This document shows positions 52,381 through 61,096 of a stretch of DNA of 64,000 bases, one piece after another. This DNA comes from UBA1672 sp050633325 (GTDB lineage Bacteria; Pseudomonadota; Alphaproteobacteria; Micavibrionales; Micavibrionaceae). The DNA lies in NCBI GenBank assembly GCA_050633325.1, contig JBOEGH010000008.1:186001-250000 (forward strand), written 5' to 3'. How positions within the stretch are numbered: the first letter of the stretch is position 1; each line of letters begins with the position of its first letter. The notes below the pieces were generated by a model that was not told where the DNA came from, did not search any database, and saw only the letters and a list, made by a program, of their open reading frames with translations. The position numbers and the translations under genes are program-made.

Positions 52381-52411
52381 AAAAAAATAGCCAGCTGTTT
52401 TAGCCGGCTAT
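52381..52411 (-). terminator. Rho-independent terminator of the OmpA-like gene
   Basis: ATAGCC (52387-52392) and GCT (52394-52396) pair with AGC (52402-52404) and GGCTAT (52406-52411); on the minus strand the stem is followed by seven T's. It lies 28 bases after the OmpA-like gene stop. Confidence 0.85.
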
Positions 52412-52439
52412 TTATTAAAATACGTAAATTGTAGAATTA

Positions 52440-53105
52440 TTACTGTGGAATGATGTCAATTTCTACGCGACGATCCGCAGGGTCAGCAGTGCTTTGATCT
52501 GCGTAAGTTTCACCAAATCCGATTGCTCTTAAACGGTGAGCTTCAACACCTTGAGCATCTAGATAGCCTGCTACACTGTGAGCGCGATCAGAAGATAACT
52601 CTTGATTATAAGCATCTGAACCTGAGCTGTCAGTATGTCCTGCTACTCTGATGTTAGTATCATCGTACTTGTCCAGAACGTTTGCTAGCTTATTTAGCGT
52701 ATGATAGAAAGCGGGTTGAATGCTTGCGCTGTTTTTATCAAATGTTACGTCGTTTTGAACGTCAAGCTGGATGCCTTCTGGGCCTCTTGTTACTGTAACG
52801 CCAGCACCTTCAAGGTTTTCACGAAGGTCTTTTTCCATTCTGTCCCAGATATATCCGGCAGTTCCGGCAGCGGTAGCGCCAATAACAAAACCTTTAGCTC
52901 TGTCTTTTTTGCTTGAAACGGCCATGCCAGCAACACCGCCAATTACTGCCGTTATTGCAGTTTTGTCGTATTCTGTTACGGTATCTTTTACTGATGTTGC
53001 GGCTTGCTCTAATGTTGCGCAGCCTGGTGCCGCTCCAATCATTATAGATAGTGCCGCTGCCTTCTTGTAATCGTTTGCCTTGTTCATTACATCTTTAATC
53101 GTCAT
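52440..53105 (-). CDS. OmpA-family lipoprotein (peptidoglycan-binding)
   Basis: The 221-aa protein has a lipobox-type N-terminus (AAALSIMIGAAPGCA, lipidated Cys29), a glycine-rich region (about 48-85; AVIGGVAGMAVSSKKDRAKG and IGATAAGTAGYIW, like the Gly-zipper of YiaD/SlyB-type proteins) and a C-terminal OmpA domain (about 110-221) with NIRVAGHTDSSGSDAYNQ and LSSDRAHSVAGYL, which bind diaminopimelate in peptidoglycan. It probably tethers the outer membrane to the wall. The signal core is short, so lipidation is likely rather than certain. Confidence 0.88.
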   Translation of the reverse strand: MTIKDVMNKANDYKKAAALSIMIGAAPGCATLEQAATSVKDTVTEYDKTAITAVIGGVAGMAVSSKKDRAKGFVIGATAAGTAGYIWDRMEKDLRENLEGAGVTVTRGPEGIQLDVQNDVTFDKNSASIQPAFYHTLNKLANVLDKYDDTNIRVAGHTDSSGSDAYNQELSSDRAHSVAGYLDAQGVEAHRLRAIGFGETYADQSTADPADRRVEIDIIPQ

Positions 53106-53193
53106 GGCCTGTGTTCTCCGTCTCTGGGTAAAATTGTTATTTCCATATAATGTATAATGTAAATATATGCAAACTTTAAATTGTAGGTATGGC

Positions 53194-54099
53194 CTATTTT
53201 TGCATGATTAATGTAGACCATTCACCAATGTCATATTGTTTCTTAAGGGTTAGTCCTTCACCTTCATAGGCTGAAGCTACGAGGTGTGCTTGTTCAACCA
53301 GCATGCCTGACAATACGCAATATCCATTATCATCTAAGACTTTGACTAAGTCAGGGGCCATCTCAATAACTGGCGCGGCAAGGATGTTTGCCAAAATTAA
53401 TTCATAAGGTTTTTGTTTGCTTACGCTTGGCGTGTTGAAGCCGTCACCACAATCACAAGTCATCGCATATTTGCTTAATGATACACCGTTCATTTCTGCG
53501 TGCCTTGCGGTAACACGAACGCTTTCCTCATCATTATCTACTGCTAGTATCGGGCTTTTCCATAGTTTCCATGCAGCTATTGCGAGGATTCCTGATCCTG
53601 TTCCCATATCTAAAATATTCCAAGGACATGCGCCCTTGCCTTTTAGATCAAGCATGGCCTGCATGCATCCATTTGTTGTTTCATGTTCACCTGATCCAAA
53701 AGCGGTGGCTGCGTCTACTTTTAATGGAATTTGTTCTTGTGGTACTTCATCTTTATAGTGACTACCATGTATAAAAAATGGCCCAATAGAAAATGGCTCA
53801 AATTCCTGATAGGTTTTTTCCAACCAGTTGATATTTGGTGTTTCTTCAATGCTTATATTGTCTGCTGATATATCTATATCTCTTATACTATGTGCTGCTG
53901 CTTGCAATGAAATACGTGATATAAGATCTTCTTTGTTGGGTTTCTCGTCCATTATCCATTCTAATATCCATGGATTGTTATGCTTGCGATCTATACGTGC
54001 AGCGGCACTGGATAGGGCAATATCTACAAAAGATTCGGCCAAGCAATATGCCATTTCATTTGGTAAGTCGTTTTGAATGTTGAAACGAATTGTATACAC
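53194..54099 (-). CDS. prmA: Ribosomal protein L11 methyltransferase
   Basis: The 301-aa protein has the PrmA layout: N-terminal L11-binding domain (about 1-100), conserved KVDAATAFGSGEHETTNGCM, SAM-binding LDMGTGSGILAIAAWKLW with the acidic strand end AVDNDEESV, and LILANILAAPVIEMAPDL. It trimethylates ribosomal protein uL11. Length is typical. Confidence 0.95.
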   Translation of the reverse strand: MYTIRFNIQNDLPNEMAYCLAESFVDIALSSAAARIDRKHNNPWILEWIMDEKPNKEDLISRISLQAAAHSIRDIDISADNISIEETPNINWLEKTYQEFEPFSIGPFFIHGSHYKDEVPQEQIPLKVDAATAFGSGEHETTNGCMQAMLDLKGKGACPWNILDMGTGSGILAIAAWKLWKSPILAVDNDEESVRVTARHAEMNGVSLSKYAMTCDCGDGFNTPSVSKQKPYELILANILAAPVIEMAPDLVKVLDDNGYCVLSGMLVEQAHLVASAYEGEGLTLKKQYDIGEWSTLIMQK

Positions 54100-54130
54100 G
54101 GGTTATGGTCTGTCTAGTTTGCTATTGAAA

Positions 54131-54161
54131 AATAAAAAGGGGCGGATAAACGCCCCCTTTT
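54131..54161 (-). terminator. Rho-independent terminator between the zinc-ribbon gene and prmA
   Basis: GGGGCG (54139-54144) pairs with CGCCCC (54151-54156), extended by A/T pairs around one bulged C, with a six-base loop. On the minus strand the stem is followed by TTTTTATTTTT. It lies between the stop of the TIGR02300-type gene and the start of prmA. Confidence 0.8.
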
Positions 54162-54177
54162 GAATGATTATGTTACT

Positions 54178-54564
54178 TTAATCTTCATCTGTGTCCAGTA
54201 ATGCGTCATCTGCATCCGGATCATCATCGACTTCGACACCAACATCTGGGATATCGTCTAATGTATCTTCGCCAAGGTCGGTGTTGTCTTCTTCGTCCAA
54301 GGTTGTTTCATCAGCATCTTCCAAGCTAACCACTTCTACCTCTGGGTCTTCATCTTGAATTTCACCGTCATCCTTTTGTGCTGGTGCTTCCTTTGTTGCT
54401 TCTACTGCTGCTACGCGCCCACGACGAGATTTGGCTTTTACCTCTCCAGTATATTCAGTATCACAAGTCGGGCAAATGATAGGGCGGTTATTCATGTCGT
54501 AAAAACGTCCACCGCAACTTGTGCAAATTCTTTTGAGTCCCATAGGGTTTAATGCTGTGCTCAC
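54178..54564 (-). CDS. TIGR02300-type zinc-ribbon protein with acidic tail
   Basis: The 128-aa protein begins with a two-CxxC zinc ribbon (Cys14, Cys17, Cys31, Cys34) in GLKRICTSCGGRFYDMNNRP and ICPTCDTEY, the pattern of the alphaproteobacterial TIGR02300 family (LGTKRxCpxxGxKFYDLnkdPivCP). The rest (about 65-128) is almost entirely Asp/Glu. Function unknown; the acidic tail is usual for the family. Confidence 0.85.
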   Translation of the reverse strand: MSTALNPMGLKRICTSCGGRFYDMNNRPIICPTCDTEYTGEVKAKSRRGRVAAVEATKEAPAQKDDGEIQDEDPEVEVVSLEDADETTLDEEDNTDLGEDTLDDIPDVGVEVDDDPDADDALLDTDED

Positions 54565-54753
54565 TTTTCTTATTCTCCTTAGCAGTGTTATTTTCTTTTC
54601 AATTGCCTTATTTTTGGTCTGCTGTCAATGTAAATAGATTGATAATTATGTTATAGTACAATTAGACCTGTTTAATCGAGTATAGACCAAAAGAGCGTAT
54701 CAATGTACGATAACGATCTGAGTCTCAAAACGCATCAAGAAAAAGGGATTATT

Positions 54754-55881
54754 ATGCAAAAGTCGGTAGTTATTTGTGGTTTTAAACGCTCTCCTATGCA
54801 TTTTGCAAATAAAGGCAGCTTAGCGCGAATTCGTCCTGATGATTTGGCGGCTGAAGTTGTTAAGTCTTTGATTGAAGATACAGGTGTTAACATATATGAC
54901 GTAGAAGATTTGCTTATGGGGTGTGCATTTCCTGAGGCTGAGCAGGGCTTTAATATTGCTAAGCTTGTCGCCGGTCATTCTGGCCTTCCAGATAGTGTAG
55001 CCGGCGCGACGGTAAATCGTTTTTGTGGTTCTTCTATGACGACTATTCATATTGCTGCAGGGATGATTCAAATGGGCGCAGGAGATGTCTTTATCGCAGC
55101 AGGTGTTGAGAGTATGAGCCGCATTCCAATGGGCGGATTCAATCCTATGCCTAACCCCGATATTTTTGAGAAACACCCCCAAGCATATATAGGTATGGGT
55201 GAAACTGCGGAAAATTTGGCTGATAAATACGAAATTGACCGTAAAAGCCAAGATGAATTTGCGGTTAACTCTCATAAGAAGGCTGCTGCTGCTGCTGCTG
55301 CTGGTAAGTTTGATGATGAAATTGTTTCAATTGGCGATGTTACTGCCGACGGTACGATCCGTGGTGATAGTTCTGTAGAAAAGCTGGCAACTCTGAAGCC
55401 TGCTTTCCTAAAAGATGGAAGCGTTACTGCGGCTACTTCTTCACCGTTAACTGATGGCTCTGCGGCGGTCATTGTGTGTTCAGAAGATTATGCGGATGAA
55501 CACGGCCTTGATAAACTTGCCCGCATTAAATCTGTTGCTGTTGCAGGATGTGCGGCAGAAATTATGGGTATTGGCCCCGTTCCTGCCACTAAAAAAGCAT
55601 TAGAACGTGCAGGTCTGACATTAGATGATATTGATATTATTGAGTTGAACGAAGCTTTTGCAGCGCAAGGGCTTTCTGTTATTAAGGAGTTAGGCATTGA
55701 TATTTCCAAAGTTAATATTGATGGTGGCGCAATTGCTTTAGGGCATCCTCTTGGAACATCAGGCGTAAGAATTACGGGTAAGGCCGCCAGTTTGTTAAAA
55801 CGTGAAGGTGGAAAATACGCTCTTGCGACTATGTGTATTGGTGGCGGACAAGGCGTGGCAACCGTACTAGAATCTATATAA
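54754..55881 (+). CDS. fadA: Acetyl-CoA C-acyltransferase (thiolase)
   Basis: Last step of beta-oxidation: cleaves 3-ketoacyl-CoA with CoA. The 375-aa protein has active-site Cys91 in NRFCGSSMTTIHIA, GGAIALGHPLGTSG with the catalytic His, and CIGGGQGVATVLE with the second Cys. ATG 54754 (AAGGGA upstream) fits the family start QKSVVICGFKRSP; an in-frame ATG at 54703 would add 17 non-family residues. A (GCT)7 run at 55282-55302 encodes seven Ala in the usual Ala-rich loop. First gene of the fatty-acid oxidation cluster. Confidence 0.95.
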   Translation: MQKSVVICGFKRSPMHFANKGSLARIRPDDLAAEVVKSLIEDTGVNIYDVEDLLMGCAFPEAEQGFNIAKLVAGHSGLPDSVAGATVNRFCGSSMTTIHIAAGMIQMGAGDVFIAAGVESMSRIPMGGFNPMPNPDIFEKHPQAYIGMGETAENLADKYEIDRKSQDEFAVNSHKKAAAAAAAGKFDDEIVSIGDVTADGTIRGDSSVEKLATLKPAFLKDGSVTAATSSPLTDGSAAVIVCSEDYADEHGLDKLARIKSVAVAGCAAEIMGIGPVPATKKALERAGLTLDDIDIIELNEAFAAQGLSVIKELGIDISKVNIDGGAIALGHPLGTSGVRITGKAASLLKREGGKYALATMCIGGGQGVATVLESI

Positions 55882-55892
55882 TAGGTGCTTTA

Positions 55893-56240
55893 ATGAAATA
55901 TTTTTACGAAGAGAAAAGTGACCGTTATTGTTATAATGTAGGTGCTGAATTTAAAGATGATAAATTGATGATTAGTGATTGGGCCTTGGGTGACATCATT
56001 AAGGAAACCCATCATGATAGTGATATTGAGCATTACGTAATTATAAAAAGAAAATATGCCCTTTCTTTTGTTAAGGATTGTGCTGCGCATGCCAAATATA
56101 CTTTACCTAAGGGTAAGCTGTCAGATGATCAAATGATTGATGCTTTATGTGATATATATAAAGACGATAAAAAGGCTATATTTATAGTGAAAGATGTATT
56201 GAACAAGAATGAAATACCATATGATTTTCAAGTATGGTGA
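55893..56240 (+). CDS. Hypothetical protein, 115 aa
   Basis: Not recognised. A mixed charged, soluble protein beginning MKYFYEEKSDRYCYNVGAEF, with DIEHYVIIKRKYALSFVKDC in the middle, likely alpha/beta. It lies in the 40-base-spaced slot between thiolase and the HCDH-ECH fusion on the same strand and is probably co-transcribed, but nothing in it suggests a fatty-acid role. AGGTG precedes ATG 55893. Confidence 0.65.
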   Translation: MKYFYEEKSDRYCYNVGAEFKDDKLMISDWALGDIIKETHHDSDIEHYVIIKRKYALSFVKDCAAHAKYTLPKGKLSDDQMIDALCDIYKDDKKAIFIVKDVLNKNEIPYDFQVW

Positions 56241-56283
56241 CCTTCTGATTTACCGTGTGAATATTTAAGGAAAAGGTTTCGTG

Positions 56284-58701
56284 ATGAGCATAAAAAAGGT
56301 AGCAGTAATCGGTGCGGGTGTAATGGGTGGCGGTATAGCGGCTCAGGTTGCAAATGCCGGGTTGCCGGTTGTGTTGCTGGATATTGTTCCGCCAAATGTA
56401 GAAGATTTTGACGGTAATCGTAATGCCTTTTCCGAAATGGCAATTGATAAAATGCTGAAAACTGAGCCTGCTGCCTTTATGCGTAAAAGCAATGCACGGC
56501 TGGTTACATGCGGTAACTTGGAGGATGATCTTGATAAACTCTCTGATGTTGATTGGATTATTGAGGTTGTTGTTGAGAATCTGGACATAAAGCATAAAAC
56601 ATACGAGAAGATTCAAAAACATCGTAAGTCTGGATCGATTGTGTCTTCTAATACCTCGACGATTCCATTGCATAAATTGGCCGAGGGGCAACCTGCCGCG
56701 TTCAAAAAAGATTTTATGATTACGCACTTTTTCAACCCGCCACGCTATATGCGTTTGTTGGAGTTAGTCGTATCGAAGGAAACTCGCAAGGATGCCGTGG
56801 ATATTGTGCGTGAATTTTGTGATGTTCGTCTTGGTAAAGGTGTGGTCGATTGCCATGATAAACCCGGATTTATTGCCAACCGTTTGGGTGTTTATTGGTT
56901 AACTGTTGGGGTTAATGAGGCCATAAAGCAAGGTGTTTCAATCGAGGCTGCGGACGCTGTAATGAGTAAACCTGTAGGAATTCCTAAGACAGGAATTTTT
57001 GGTTTGATAGATTTGGTTGGTATTGACCTAATGCCTAAGCTATCGGAAAGTTTGCTTTCTAATTTGCCAGATGATGATCCATATCGCGATATATTTATCG
57101 ACCATAAATTTGTCCATAACATGATTGAGTCTGGCTATACTGGGCGTAAAGGAAAAGGCGGTTTTTATCGTCTAAACCCTGATGCACCAAAGGGCACGCG
57201 TGAGAAACAGGCGCTAGCCATTAATGGTGATAAATTCGCGGAGACCATGTATGCGAAAGCTGATAAGCCGAAACTAGCCAGTGTGGATGCAGGTCGTAAA
57301 GGTTTGAAGGCCGTGGTTACAACGGATGATGCAGGCGGTAAATATGCATGGGAAGTTCTAAAGCACACATTGTTTTACGCCGCTGAATTGGTTGGCGATA
57401 TTGCTGATACTATCCATGATATCGATGCTGGCATGAAGCTGGGCTATAATTGGAAAAAAGGCCCGTTCGAAATGATTGACGCGTTGGGTCCTAAATGGTT
57501 CGCCGAAAAGTTACTGGAGGCAGATATAGGCGTTCCAGATATTATTGAACAAGTTGGTGATGGTACGTTTTATCGTGTTGAAAATGGCAAACAGCAATAT
57601 TTTGGTACTGATGGCCAATATCATGATGTTGTACGCCCTGATGGTGTTTTGTTATTAAGTGATATAAAGTTGACAAGTACTCTGGTGATAAAGAATGGAT
57701 CTGCAAAGGTTTGGGATGTCGGTGATGGTGTTCTTTGCTTTGAAAAAACATCGAAAATGAACACCTTTGATGAAGAGATATTTAACCTTCTTGAAGAAAC
57801 TAAAAAACTGATTGAAAAGTCAGATGATTATAAAGCCTTGGTTATTTATAATGAGGCTTCTCATTTCTCCGCTGGTGCGAATTTGGGGCTGGCTATCTTT
57901 ATGATTAATATTGCGATGTGGCAACAGGTAGAAGGTTTTGTCGCCCGTGGTCAAAAAGTATTTATGGATTTAAAGTTTGCAGACTTTCCGATGGTTAGCG
58001 CGCCAAGCGGTATGGCACTTGGTGGCGGTTGTGAGATTTTATTATCTGCTGATGCGGTTCAGGCACATGCGGAAACTTATACTGGTCTGGTTGAGGTTGG
58101 CGTTGGTCTTCTTCCCGGTTGGGGGGGGTGTAAGGAAATGATCCTTCGTTTCCAAGAGCGTGAGCGTGCAAAATTTTCTGCGGACATGAGTAAAATCGGT
58201 AAGGATAATATTTGGTTTTCACCTGACACCACACCTGTTGGCGCAGTACGTAAAGCATTTGAAACAATTGGTATGGCCAGTGTTTCAAAATCAGCATTCG
58301 AAGCGGTGGATATAGGTTATTTCCGTGAAACAGACGGAATCAGTATGAATCGCGATCGCTTGTTATATGATGCAAAGCAGCGTGCTTTGGAGCTTTCTGA
58401 CGGCTATACCCCGCCTGAAAAGCGTGAAGATATCCGTCTTGGCGGTGCAGGTGCTAAGATGGCTCTTGACCTTGCCGTATCTGATTTACGCAAATCCGGT
58501 AAGGCAACACCGTATGATGTTGTTGTATCCGATCATGTCGCAACTGTATTGTCTGGTGGTGATAAGGATTATACTGAAACTTTAAGCGAGGATGATCTCA
58601 TTCAGCTTGAGCTACAAGAATTCATGAAATTGCTGCGTCATGAGGGCACATTGGATCGAATAGAGCACATGCTTACCACTGGTAAACCGCTTAGAAATTA
58701 A
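56284..58701 (+). CDS. 3-hydroxyacyl-CoA dehydrogenase / enoyl-CoA hydratase fusion
   Basis: Catalyses the two middle steps of beta-oxidation. The 805-aa protein starts with a Rossmann NAD site VAVIGAGVMGGGIAAQVANA, followed by the HCDH domains (THFFNPPRYMRLLELV; DKPGFIANRLGVY), and ends with an enoyl-CoA hydratase domain (about 490-720; SAPSGMALGGGCEILLSADA and GLVEVGVGLLPGWGG with the catalytic Glu). The order HCDH then ECH is opposite to E. coli FadB and typical of a known alphaproteobacterial type. ATG 56284 has AAGGAAAAGG upstream. It probably pairs with the thiolase gene. Confidence 0.93.
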   Translation: MSIKKVAVIGAGVMGGGIAAQVANAGLPVVLLDIVPPNVEDFDGNRNAFSEMAIDKMLKTEPAAFMRKSNARLVTCGNLEDDLDKLSDVDWIIEVVVENLDIKHKTYEKIQKHRKSGSIVSSNTSTIPLHKLAEGQPAAFKKDFMITHFFNPPRYMRLLELVVSKETRKDAVDIVREFCDVRLGKGVVDCHDKPGFIANRLGVYWLTVGVNEAIKQGVSIEAADAVMSKPVGIPKTGIFGLIDLVGIDLMPKLSESLLSNLPDDDPYRDIFIDHKFVHNMIESGYTGRKGKGGFYRLNPDAPKGTREKQALAINGDKFAETMYAKADKPKLASVDAGRKGLKAVVTTDDAGGKYAWEVLKHTLFYAAELVGDIADTIHDIDAGMKLGYNWKKGPFEMIDALGPKWFAEKLLEADIGVPDIIEQVGDGTFYRVENGKQQYFGTDGQYHDVVRPDGVLLLSDIKLTSTLVIKNGSAKVWDVGDGVLCFEKTSKMNTFDEEIFNLLEETKKLIEKSDDYKALVIYNEASHFSAGANLGLAIFMINIAMWQQVEGFVARGQKVFMDLKFADFPMVSAPSGMALGGGCEILLSADAVQAHAETYTGLVEVGVGLLPGWGGCKEMILRFQERERAKFSADMSKIGKDNIWFSPDTTPVGAVRKAFETIGMASVSKSAFEAVDIGYFRETDGISMNRDRLLYDAKQRALELSDGYTPPEKREDIRLGGAGAKMALDLAVSDLRKSGKATPYDVVVSDHVATVLSGGDKDYTETLSEDDLIQLELQEFMKLLRHEGTLDRIEHMLTTGKPLRN

Positions 58702-58738
58702 TGGTATTTTTATGGGCGATATTTTGTGATGATTTTAA

Positions 58739-59047
58739 CTACGCTATTGCAAGCGTGTTATCGATTTCAATAATAATGTGGTCGCTGTTACTTCCCAGTT
58801 TTACTTGAGCGTTGTCTGCTAAGTCAGTTGGGTATTCTTGTGATAATTCATCATATAAACCAAATGATAATGGTGCAGGTTGTCCCTTCATTATACCGGC
58901 GGCAAAAAGATCTGAACACATGTGCTTTAGACCGCTGTCAGACACATCAGCTTTTGAAAATGTTAGGGTAAGAGCACCTCTGTTATTTTCAAAATCTCCA
59001 TTATGGTCTTCTGTTATTTTACGTGTTGCTTCTACAGGTGTGTCCAT
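58739..59047 (-). CDS. Hypothetical protein, 102 aa
   Basis: Not recognised. Acidic, ending in a beta-type segment (SNSDHIIIEIDNTLAIA); no signal peptide or membrane helix. It is the only minus-strand gene inside the beta-oxidation cluster, between the HCDH-ECH and acyl-CoA dehydrogenase genes. GAGATAATAAT precedes ATG 59047 on the minus strand. Confidence 0.6.
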   Translation of the reverse strand: MDTPVEATRKITEDHNGDFENNRGALTLTFSKADVSDSGLKHMCSDLFAAGIMKGQPAPLSFGLYDELSQEYPTDLADNAQVKLGSNSDHIIIEIDNTLAIA

Positions 59048-59191
59048 AATTATTATCTCTCATAAGTTTATGGTGATATTTAACATATATGTTGGTAAAT
59101 GGTCAAATTTTGGTTGTTTAAGATCGCTTATAGCTTCTTCACTTTTATTACTTATGGTATAATTCTCAAATCAAAATCAGAAAGGTCTCGC

Positions 59192-60976
59192 ATGCCAGTA
59201 TATACACCGCCTATCAATGACATTCGTTTTGTTCTGCATGATGTGTTGAACGCAGACAGTCTTTCTGATCTTTATGAAGACTTTTCCGCCGATTTGGCCG
59301 ATCAAATTCTGGAAGAGGGTGGAAAACTTTGTGAGGAAGTGTTTTTCCCATTAAACCAAAGTGGTGACGCTGAAGGATGCGCTCTTGACGGTGATGTTGT
59401 TACCACGCCAAAAGGTTTTAAAGAGGCTTATGATACTTTTGCCGAAAATGGTTGGTGTGGTCTTGCTTCTGACCCTGAATATGGTGGTATGGGAATGCCG
59501 ATGTTGATTAATACGGCGATGAAGGAAATGCTTTGTTCGTCTAATATGTCTCTATCTATGTATCCGGGGTTGTCATATGGTGCTTATGAGGCGTTGCATA
59601 ATTTTGGAACTGACGAGTTAAAAGACCTATATTTACCTAAGCTTGTAGAAGGCACGTGGTCAGGTACGATGTGTCTGACAGAGCCACATTGTGGAACAGA
59701 CCTTGGTTTGATAAAGTCCAAAGCCGTGCCTGATGATAATGGTGCTTATAATATTACAGGTACGAAGATTTTCATCTCTGCTGGTGAGCATGATATGACA
59801 GAAAATATTATTCATCTTGTACTAGCAAAACTTCCTGATGCTCCTGATGGGGTGAAGGGTATTTCACTTTTTATTGTTCCTAAATTTATCCCTAATGAGG
59901 ATGGTAGTGTCGGCGATCGCAATGCCGTATCTTGCGGGTCTTTAGAGCATAAAATGGGTATCAAAGGTAACTCTACATGTGTGATGAACTTTGATGATGC
60001 GAAAGGCTGGCTTGTCGGGGAAAAGCACAAGGGCTTGCGCGCCATGTTCGCGATGATGAATGATGCGCGACTTGGTGTAGCAATGCAAGGACTAGGCGTC
60101 GGAGAGATCGCGTATCAAAATGGTTTGGCATATGCGAAAGAACGCTTGCAAATGCGAAGCGTAACCGGGGTGAAAGCGCCAGACCTTCCTGCTGATCCTA
60201 TTATTGTGCATCCTGATGTGCGTCGTATGTTAATGGTGTCTAAGGCATTTACCGAAGGCGCGCGCGCGTTGTCTTATTGGGTTGGTATGGAACTTGATAT
60301 TTCTTTGAAACACCCTGATAAGAAAGAAAGACAAAGAGCCGATGATCTTGTGGCACTGTTAACGCCTATTTTAAAAGCATATCAAACTGATATGGGATCA
60401 GAGGTCGCCAATTTGGCTGTGCAAATTTATGGCGGGCATGGCTATATTTGGGAGTCTGGAGTAGAACAATATATTCGCGATGCTCGTATCGCCCAAATTT
60501 ATGAGGGTACAAACGGAATTCAGGCTCTGGATCTGGTTGGGCGTAAAATGCCGCAAAGCTTTGGACGTTTATTCCGTCGCTTTTTCCACCCTGTTCAGGA
60601 ATTCATAGAGGAACACCAAGCAAATCAGGAGTTACAAGAGTTTGTCTTCCCATTAGCAAAATCATTTATGAAACTACAGCAAGCAACGGCCATGGTCGCT
60701 CAAAAAGGTATGAAAAATCCTGATGAGGCGGGTGCAGCATCTGTTGATTATTTGCGCCATTTCGCCTTAGTCGCGATGGCGTTTATGTGGTGTAAAATGG
60801 TTATTGCCGCGCAAGAAAAAATTGCGTCAGGTGATGGTGATAAATCTTTCTATGAAAGTAAAATCAAGACCGCTCAATTCTTTATGGCAAGAATGTTACC
60901 GGAAGCGGATGCAAGATTTAAGATGGTTCTTGCCGGTGCAGATACTATTATGTCGACCAAAGTAGAAGAGTTTTAG
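59192..60976 (+). CDS. Acyl-CoA dehydrogenase
   Basis: First oxidation step of fatty-acid beta-oxidation, FAD-dependent. The 594-aa protein belongs to the long ACAD type: MPVYTPPINDIRFVLHDVLN start, MCLTEPHCGTDLGLIKSKAV (FAD/substrate loop), then IAQIYEGTNGIQALDLVGRK with the catalytic Glu, and a C-terminal ACAD_C-type helical extension (about 465-594). ATG 59192 is chosen because the family N-terminus begins there; a longer frame from 59099 adds a non-conserved hydrophobic stretch. Confidence 0.95.
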   Translation: MPVYTPPINDIRFVLHDVLNADSLSDLYEDFSADLADQILEEGGKLCEEVFFPLNQSGDAEGCALDGDVVTTPKGFKEAYDTFAENGWCGLASDPEYGGMGMPMLINTAMKEMLCSSNMSLSMYPGLSYGAYEALHNFGTDELKDLYLPKLVEGTWSGTMCLTEPHCGTDLGLIKSKAVPDDNGAYNITGTKIFISAGEHDMTENIIHLVLAKLPDAPDGVKGISLFIVPKFIPNEDGSVGDRNAVSCGSLEHKMGIKGNSTCVMNFDDAKGWLVGEKHKGLRAMFAMMNDARLGVAMQGLGVGEIAYQNGLAYAKERLQMRSVTGVKAPDLPADPIIVHPDVRRMLMVSKAFTEGARALSYWVGMELDISLKHPDKKERQRADDLVALLTPILKAYQTDMGSEVANLAVQIYGGHGYIWESGVEQYIRDARIAQIYEGTNGIQALDLVGRKMPQSFGRLFRRFFHPVQEFIEEHQANQELQEFVFPLAKSFMKLQQATAMVAQKGMKNPDEAGAASVDYLRHFALVAMAFMWCKMVIAAQEKIASGDGDKSFYESKIKTAQFFMARMLPEADARFKMVLAGADTIMSTKVEEF

Positions 60977-61096
60977 TGTTGTAAAGCAGATCATTGCGTT
61001 TTAATCAGTGCCGACACTGATGTCGTCTTTGTGTAAATTTGCATTTATTAAACGCATTTGCCAATATCGTAATTGAAAATAGAAAGATTATTGTTA

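Noticed and set aside
55282..55302. (GCT)7 run in the thiolase gene as a phase-variable repeat
   Set aside because: A trinucleotide run cannot shift the frame, and an Ala-rich loop at this point is normal for thiolases.
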